A stretch of 8,238 nt of DNA from an uncultured Muribaculaceae bacterium. Lineage in GTDB: Bacteria > Bacteroidota > Bacteroidia > Bacteroidales > Muribaculaceae. The DNA lies in contig CALHWU010000114.1 of NCBI GenBank assembly GCA_938039795.1, forward strand, positions 1-8,238, in the 5' to 3' direction. The notes under the pieces were generated by a model that was given only the letters and a program-made list of their open reading frames with translations, made no database searches and was not told the DNA's origin. Shown piece by piece: positions 4,403 through 8,238 of this stretch; position 1 is the first letter of the stretch; the number at the start of each line of letters is the position of its first letter. The position numbers were made by a program, and so were the translations under genes.

Positions 4403-6206
4403 GACAGTCGTAGCCGACGGTCATATAGGCCATGTGCAGATTTCCCACCACATTGTTGCGGCGGCCGCTGCGCCGCAGTTCGCGCTCGTTGAGGTTGTCG
4501 ATAAACCGCGACTCGATGCCGCGCATGCGCCGGCGCACGTTGCGCGAGAAGCCGAACACCAGCAAGATGAATATGAATATGCCGAATATGAATCCTACCG
4601 CCACGGAGAATGTCACCGACAGAGTGTAGATTATTATGGCCAGACCGATGAGCAGACGGAAGAACGTCATCACTACCAGCGGCACGTCGAAGCGTGCGTT
4701 GGCCTCTATGAGGCGCTGACGTTCGGTCCGCTTGGAGGCCGGAAACGACAGTGCGATCAGGAACGGTGTCATGGCGGCCAGCGTCAGCAGTGCGCACAGC
4801 AGCCGTCCCCAGGCCTCGCTGAACCCGGTGAGCCATGGCAGCAGCCATTTCTGCGAGATCAGCGCCATCGCCACAAGCACGGCGGAGTAGAGCATCACTC
4901 TCCACAGATAGCGCTGTATGACGGTGCGCCACAGCCGACCGGTCTCGCTCTCGGCTGCCGCGCTCTCCGTATACCGGTCGATAAGGAAGTGGAGGCGGCG
5001 GGGGAGCAGACGGCGGATTATGTCGTAGACCGGATCGGCCATGCGTATGAAATAGGGAGTGGTGAATGTGGTCAGTACCGACACGGCCACCACTATGGGA
5101 TAGATCGTCGGATCGAGCACTCCCAGACTCATGCCCAGAGTGGCGATGATGAAGGCGAATTCACCTATCTGCGTCAGCGAGAAGCCGGCCTCGATGGCTA
5201 CCTTGAGATTCTGGCCGGTGACGAGCATTCCGAATGTGCCGAACAGTATCATGCCGACGATCACCACGCCTGACAGCACCAGGATCGGCGCCCAGTACTG
5301 GGCTATGATATGCGGATCGACCATCATGCCGACGGATATGAAAAACACTGAGCCGAAGAGGTCCTTGACCGGCGAAACCACACGCTCTATCCGTTCGGCG
5401 AAGCTTGTACCAGCAAGGATCGACCCCATTACGAACGCGCCCAGTGCCAGCGAGAATCCGCAGTAGACCGAGAAGACTGCCATGCCGAGACAAAGCCCCA
5501 TCGACACGATCAGCAGGGTTTCTGAATTCAGGTAGCGCCGGATTAGATTGAGCAGCGACGGCAGCACGAACACTCCGGTGGCGAACCACATGATCAGGAA
5601 AAACACCAGCTTCATCACGCTGAAGAGCATCTCTCCGCCCTTTACGGTGGAGTTGACCGCGATTGACGAAAGCAATACCATCATCACAACGGCGAACAGA
5701 TCCTCTACGATAAGGACGGCGAACACCAGCGAAGCGAATTTCTTGTGCTGAAGACCGAGATCGTTGAATGCCTTGATGATGATCGTGGTCGACGACATGG
5801 AGAGCATCCCCCCGAGGAATAGGCAGTTGATGGCCGAAAAGCCGAGCACATGGCCGATGATGAAGCCGCAGCACATCATTCCGATCACTATGATCAGTGC
5901 GGTCACTACGGCCGATCCGCCGGCGTTGACAAGTTTCTTGAAGCTGAATTCGAGTCCGAGCGAGAACAACAGCACCACTATGCCGATCTGGGCCCAGAAC
6001 TCGATATTGCTGTCGGTGGTCACCGACGGCAGATACTCGAAATGCGGGCTGGCCAGAAAGCCCGCCACGATATAGCCGAGCACCACCGGCTGTTTCATCC
6101 ACTTGAACAGCACCGTCACCACGGCGCCGAGTATAAGGATGAAAGCCAGATCGCGGATCAGGCTTTCGATAGGGAGCGCTTCGGAGGCTACGGCGGCTAA
6201 AATCAT
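4185..6206 (-). CDS. CPA2-type cation/proton antiporter (KefB/KefC-like), frameshifted near its C-terminus
   Basis: This inner-membrane monovalent cation/proton antiporter belongs to the CPA2 (Na_H_exchanger) family. Residues 15-395 form a long hydrophobic core. It includes LGYIVAGFLASPH (43-55), IGIVVLLFSLGLEFSFKKL (74-92), LSMSSTTIIIKAFNDLGL (135-152), the charged pair Glu168-Asp169 in VLIVEDLFAVV at the expected ion-binding position, GAFVMGSILAGTSFAERIERVVSPVKDLF (256-284) and FISVGMMVD (289-297). A second membrane block of about four helices spans residues 430-555, before a basic linker. There is no TrkA_N nucleotide-binding domain. The start is the ATG at 6206, which overlaps the mgtC stop as ATGA; an upstream in-frame ATG at 6326 lies within mgtC and adds unrelated sequence. 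As read, the 673-residue product is native for 601 residues, then carries about 72 residues of arginine-rich frameshifted sequence. The native tail continues in another frame to 3974, for about 743 residues. Ion specificity (K+ or Na+) cannot be told. Confidence 0.85.
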   Translation of the reverse strand: MILAAVASEALPIESLIRDLAFILILGAVVTVLFKWMKQPVVLGYIVAGFLASPHFEYLPSVTTDSNIEFWAQIGIVVLLFSLGLEFSFKKLVNAGGSAVVTALIIVIGMMCCGFIIGHVLGFSAINCLFLGGMLSMSSTTIIIKAFNDLGLQHKKFASLVFAVLIVEDLFAVVMMVLLSSIAVNSTVKGGEMLFSVMKLVFFLIMWFATGVFVLPSLLNLIRRYLNSETLLIVSMGLCLGMAVFSVYCGFSLALGAFVMGSILAGTSFAERIERVVSPVKDLFGSVFFISVGMMVDPHIIAQYWAPILVLSGVVIVGMILFGTFGMLVTGQNLKVAIEAGFSLTQIGEFAFIIATLGMSLGVLDPTIYPIVVAVSVLTTFTTPYFIRMADPVYDIIRRLLPRRLHFLIDRYTESAAAESETGRLWRTVIQRYLWRVMLYSAVLVAMALISQKWLLPWLTGFSEAWGRLLCALLTLAAMTPFLIALSFPASKRTERQRLIEANARFDVPLVVMTFFRLLIGLAIIIYTLSVTFSVAVGFIFGIFIFILLVFGFSRNVRRRMRGIESRFIDNLNERELRRSGRRNNVVGNLHMAYMTVGYDCRRTPAGLRSQAQVWRQHSQHTAGRAADPGAVGRHAYFSRRRTGRDRHRRGDPGSAAHSGGVRQQRSLRQLGL
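4400..4406 (-). other. Frameshift site in the antiporter gene
   Basis: On the minus strand the antiporter frame ends its family-like sequence with GTC GGC TAC GAC TGT (codon 601 at 4406-4404). The conserved sequence resumes in another frame at GGC GAA CGC (4402-4394), one base (position 4403) later. The second RCK_C repeat reads ETSPLAGKTV where the first reads YDC-GERL, so about three residues (P-x-x) are missing. A net loss of 8 bases would explain both the gap and the frame change. No slippery heptamer or stop codon typical of programmed frameshifting is visible. Confidence 0.78.
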
Positions 6207-6928
6207 ATTGTCACTTGATTGGCGAGCGATATGCCCTGGGTGGGATTGAGCTGCCGCAGACTCCCGAACACTTTGACGAAATCGGTGGTGTTTTTGGCGA
6301 GCACCACCAGGTTGAGCCGAGTGCACGGAGCTTCAAAATCATACTCCACAAACACATTGGTGAGATTGATGTTGAACTCCGAGAGACAATGACGGTAGGC
6401 GTCGATATCTTTTACGATATCTCCTATCCGGATACGTATTATACGTGTTTCCCAGCCGACGTGTATACGGTGCTCAAGTTGTTCGAGCAGCACGAGGATG
6501 ACGAGCATCAGGCCGGTGGCCACAACCGATACAAGATACATCCCCACGCCGACGGCCATGCCTATCGTGGCCACCATCCATATGCCGGCGGCGGTGGTCA
6601 GTCCGCGCACCGATCCCTTCATCTGTATGATTGCGCCGGCGCCGAGGAAACCTATGCCTGTGATCACCTGCGCCGCTATACGGCCCGGATCTCCATTCTT
6701 CAGGCCGGTATAAATCTGCGGCACATAGATCGACAGAAGCATGGCCAGGGTAGCCCCCATAGATATAAGGGCAAACGTGCGTATGCCGGCGATCTGTCCC
6801 TTGCGCTTGCGCTCCATCCCGACGCAGCTGCCAAGCAGCAGGCTGACGCACAGCTTGAATACAGCCGACGTCGCTGTGACTTCGACGGTATTTACCGCAT
6901 CGTAGAATTGCTGCAGCAGTCCGATCAT
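6203..6928 (-). CDS. MgtC/SapB family membrane protein
   Basis: This 241-residue inner-membrane protein is of the MgtC/SapB family, known for roles in growth under Mg2+ limitation, ion homeostasis and, in pathogens, survival in macrophages. The N-terminal membrane domain (about 15-150) has the family signatures: LLLGSCVGMERKRKGQIAGIRTFALISMGA (31-60), DPGRIAAQVITGIGFLGAGAI (80-100) and VRGLTTAAGIWMVATIGMAVGVGMY (107-131). After a final helix (about 132-150), residues 160-241 form a soluble domain with alternating strands (RIIRIRIGD, LTNVFVEYDF, TRLNLVVLA), like the ACT-like C-terminal domain of long MgtC proteins. The ATG at 6928 overlaps the stop of the coiled-coil gene as ATGA, and its own stop overlaps the antiporter start in the same way. 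This points to co-translation in one operon. The family is secure; the exact substrate or partner is not. Confidence 0.92.
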   Translation of the reverse strand: MIGLLQQFYDAVNTVEVTATSAVFKLCVSLLLGSCVGMERKRKGQIAGIRTFALISMGATLAMLLSIYVPQIYTGLKNGDPGRIAAQVITGIGFLGAGAIIQMKGSVRGLTTAAGIWMVATIGMAVGVGMYLVSVVATGLMLVILVLLEQLEHRIHVGWETRIIRIRIGDIVKDIDAYRHCLSEFNINLTNVFVEYDFEAPCTRLNLVVLAKNTTDFVKVFGSLRQLNPTQGISLANQVTI

Positions 6929-7842
6929 TTGCTGAAAGTGAACCGGCGCGATGCCAGGCGATAATTGTCGGCAAATAGTTCCACAGTGTATTCCCCGGCA
7001 GAAAGGGCCGTATTGATGTCCCAGTAGATGGTGACTCCCGGTATCTCCTCTCCGGCATATTCGATCTGTTTCTTCGCCGTGCAGGCCACGTCGGATCCTT
7101 CGAAGTCAAATGTTCCTGCGTTGCCCAGAAGAGTTCCCTCGGGCGAAGTGATACGGAGATAGATCGTTTTCTGTCCCACCGGAGTGGAATTGTTCTGAGG
7201 TATGGTGAATGTCACCATCAACTGTTTTGCCTTGGTGATCTTCTTCTCCTGCTTGCCGTTCTTCTTCAGCGGAGTGAGGCTCACGCCGGTGACGTTGAGT
7301 TTCTCCGCGAGAGTCATGCGCTCGCTGAGAGTCTCGTTTTTGCGCGAGACCTCCTGCACGCGGTTGGAAAGCGTACGGTTTTCATTGCGTATCTCCTCAT
7401 TCTCTGCGCGCAGACCGGCATTTTCCTTGCCGAGAGAATCCACCTGGGCTATATAATGGCGTAGCAGTCCGCGCAGGGTCGAGATCTCGTTCTGCAGCTG
7501 CGAGATGCGTTTCTGGCTCTTTACTTTCTCTGAATTGAGTTCCTGAAGCAGCTGTTCCACTTTGTTCTTTGCTGCCGTATATTTGGCCAGAATGGTGTCT
7601 CCGGCCATCTGCGTGGCCTGATTCTCATACTGGGCGAACTGTGAATTGATCGCTTCGTATTCGTTGGCAAGCTGTAGCTGGTCGTTGGTGAGCTGCAGCT
7701 GCTCGTTTTCTGCTTTCTGCTGGTTGACTTCAAGCTTAAGCGATGTCACCTGAAACAGGCTGACCACCACAGCTATCACCAGGAGGGCCACAAGCCCTAT
7801 GGCGAGCCATAGGAGCTTGGGCTTGTTGCTGAGTGAGTTCAT
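6925..7842 (-). CDS. Membrane-anchored coiled-coil protein with C-terminal beta domain, function unknown
   Basis: This is a 305-residue protein I cannot assign to a named family. After a short basic start (MNSLSNKPK) there is one membrane helix at about residues 10-30 (LLWLAIGLVALLVIAVVVSLF). A long coiled coil rich in Gln, Asn, Glu and Leu follows (about 31-182), with heptad-like stretches such as NEQLQLTNDQLQLAN and ISQLQNEISTLRGLL. After VTGVSLTPLKKNGK the last 120 residues or so look like a beta-sandwich (QLMVTFTIPQNNSTPVGQKTIYLRI, VTIYWDIN, AGEYTVELFADNYRLASRRF). The basic N-terminus suggests a cytoplasmic end with the coiled coil on the periplasmic side. Cell-envelope scaffolding is possible but unproven. 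The start lies 48 bases after the secA stop with no clear promoter or terminator between them. The stop overlaps mgtC as ATGA. Bacteroidetes have hypothetical proteins of this general build. Confidence 0.85.
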   Translation of the reverse strand: MNSLSNKPKLLWLAIGLVALLVIAVVVSLFQVTSLKLEVNQQKAENEQLQLTNDQLQLANEYEAINSQFAQYENQATQMAGDTILAKYTAAKNKVEQLLQELNSEKVKSQKRISQLQNEISTLRGLLRHYIAQVDSLGKENAGLRAENEEIRNENRTLSNRVQEVSRKNETLSERMTLAEKLNVTGVSLTPLKKNGKQEKKITKAKQLMVTFTIPQNNSTPVGQKTIYLRITSPEGTLLGNAGTFDFEGSDVACTAKKQIEYAGEEIPGVTIYWDINTALSAGEYTVELFADNYRLASRRFTFSK

Positions 7843-7890
7843 ATCGTGTTATGAAAATATTATTGTTGCTTGTTTGCGGTCGGTTGATTG
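7843..7890. other. Short gap between secA and the coiled-coil gene
   Basis: These 48 bases contain no TAnnTTTG box on the minus strand, no stem long enough for a terminator and no Shine-Dalgarno sequence. Read-through from secA into the coiled-coil, mgtC and antiporter genes is therefore plausible. A promoter inside secA cannot be excluded. Confidence 0.35.
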
Positions 7891-8238
7891 TCAGAGGCCG
7901 CGGCCGTGGCAGTTTTTGTATTTCTTGCCGCTGCCGCAGGGGCACGGGTCGTTGCGTCCGATCTTCGGGGCGGCTTTCACTGGCATAGGCCGCTGCTGCT
8001 CGCCCTGCTGGGCCGATGCGGCCGCGCGCTGCTCAGCCTCTCCGGGCAGTCCGCCGCGGCTTTCGCGGTAGTTGTTGGCCTGACGGTGTGTCTCAGGCAT
8101 GGCGCGCTGCACCTCGGGCTGCGGAGCCTGTGCGGGCTGATCGTCGGCCTGCTGCTGCGCCGCCGGACGCTGCTGGATGTAGAGCTGTCCGCGCAGTACG
8201 ATTCCGCCGACGCCGGGGACGACAAGACCGTGCGCTGC
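7891..8238 (-). CDS. secA: SecA preprotein translocase ATPase, C-terminal end (cut by window edge)
   Basis: The last 115 codons of a minus-strand gene are visible and the start lies beyond the window. The end reads KIGRNDPCPCGSGKKYKNC followed by HGRGL. This is the SEC-C zinc-binding motif (Cys-x-Cys-x8-Cys-His) that ends SecA and binds SecB or phospholipid. Ahead of it is a long low-complexity linker rich in Gln, Pro and Ala (QQRPAAQQQADDQPAQAPQP), as is usual for the variable SecA tail. The segment VLRGQLYIQQ resembles the last helix before that tail. SecA drives preproteins through SecYEG with ATP. SEC-C motifs also occur on other proteins, but the linker and the VLRGQ segment favour SecA. 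The ATPase domains are not in view. Confidence 0.82.
   Translation of the reverse strand, partial: AAHGLVVPGVGGIVLRGQLYIQQRPAAQQQADDQPAQAPQPEVQRAMPETHRQANNYRESRGGLPGEAEQRAAASAQQGEQQRPMPVKAAPKIGRNDPCPCGSGKKYKNCHGRGL

Noticed and set aside
4394..4420. Programmed ribosomal frameshift in the antiporter
   Set aside because: No slippery run, no in-frame stop at the shift point and no obvious stimulatory pseudoknot. The missing three residues relative to the second RCK_C repeat fit a deletion better.
4212..5273. Long plus-strand open frame (353 codons) inside the antiporter
   Set aside because: It lies wholly antisense to a gene with strong family motifs. Its product is rich in His, Gln and Arg with no recognisable domain, as expected from GC-rich antisense sequence.
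5161..6102. Second minus-strand frame (313 codons) within the antiporter
   Set aside because: It overlaps the membrane core in a shifted frame. The product is Arg- and His-rich and not membrane-like.
6207..6326. Extended N-terminus of the antiporter from the ATG at 6326
   Set aside because: The 40 extra residues are read from inside mgtC in another frame and are polar and Arg/His-rich. The ATGA overlap start at 6206 gives a normal membrane N-terminus.
6215..6964. Plus-strand open frame (249 codons) across mgtC
   Set aside because: It is antisense to the MgtC signatures, with a low-complexity His/Tyr/Arg-rich product.

Overview
The window reads as chromosome of a Bacteroidales bacterium, most likely a gut Muribaculaceae-type lineage. 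The evidence is the sequence of GuaB and GuaA, an RpoE-like ECF sigma factor of the type common in Bacteroides, promoters of the Bacteroidetes form (TTTG or TTG at -33, TAnnTTTG at -7), almost no Shine-Dalgarno sequences, and GC-rich coding DNA with AT-rich gaps. The genus is an inference from general resemblance; the phylum-level call is firm.

Layout, left to right. Positions 1-415 (-) hold the N-terminal 138 codons of guaB (IMP dehydrogenase), cut by the window edge. An AT-rich divergent promoter region follows (416-715). Next is an ECF sigma factor on the + strand (716-1219), then a strong hairpin (1271-1311) shared with the converging yccF gene (1326-1700, -). Upstream of yccF lies a lone HigA-like Xre regulator (1780-2103, -). 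Its promoter overlaps a perfect 18-bp palindrome, and a 17-codon reading frame sits directly before its start. A 17-bp perfect hairpin separates it from guaA (2345-3868, -).

From 3974 to the right edge all genes run on the minus strand: the C-terminus of secA (7891-8238), a membrane-anchored coiled-coil protein (6925-7842), an MgtC/SapB protein (6203-6928) and a CPA2-type cation/proton antiporter (start 6206). The last three overlap by four bases at each junction (ATGA), so they look like one translationally coupled unit for ion and envelope physiology. The antiporter reading frame is broken at about 4403. Downstream, the missing frame continues with two RCK_C (TrkA_C) domains to 3974. Comparison of the two RCK_C repeats suggests that about 8 bases were lost.

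Functionally, guaB and guaA are the two consecutive steps IMP to XMP to GMP. They are the flanking housekeeping genes here, with a regulatory cassette (sigma factor, YccF, Xre) between them. I see no CRISPR array, transposase, tRNA, rRNA or complete defence system. The best leads are the frameshifted antiporter, the orphan antitoxin-like gene with its palindromic operator and possible toxin remnant, and the palindrome over the guaA promoter.
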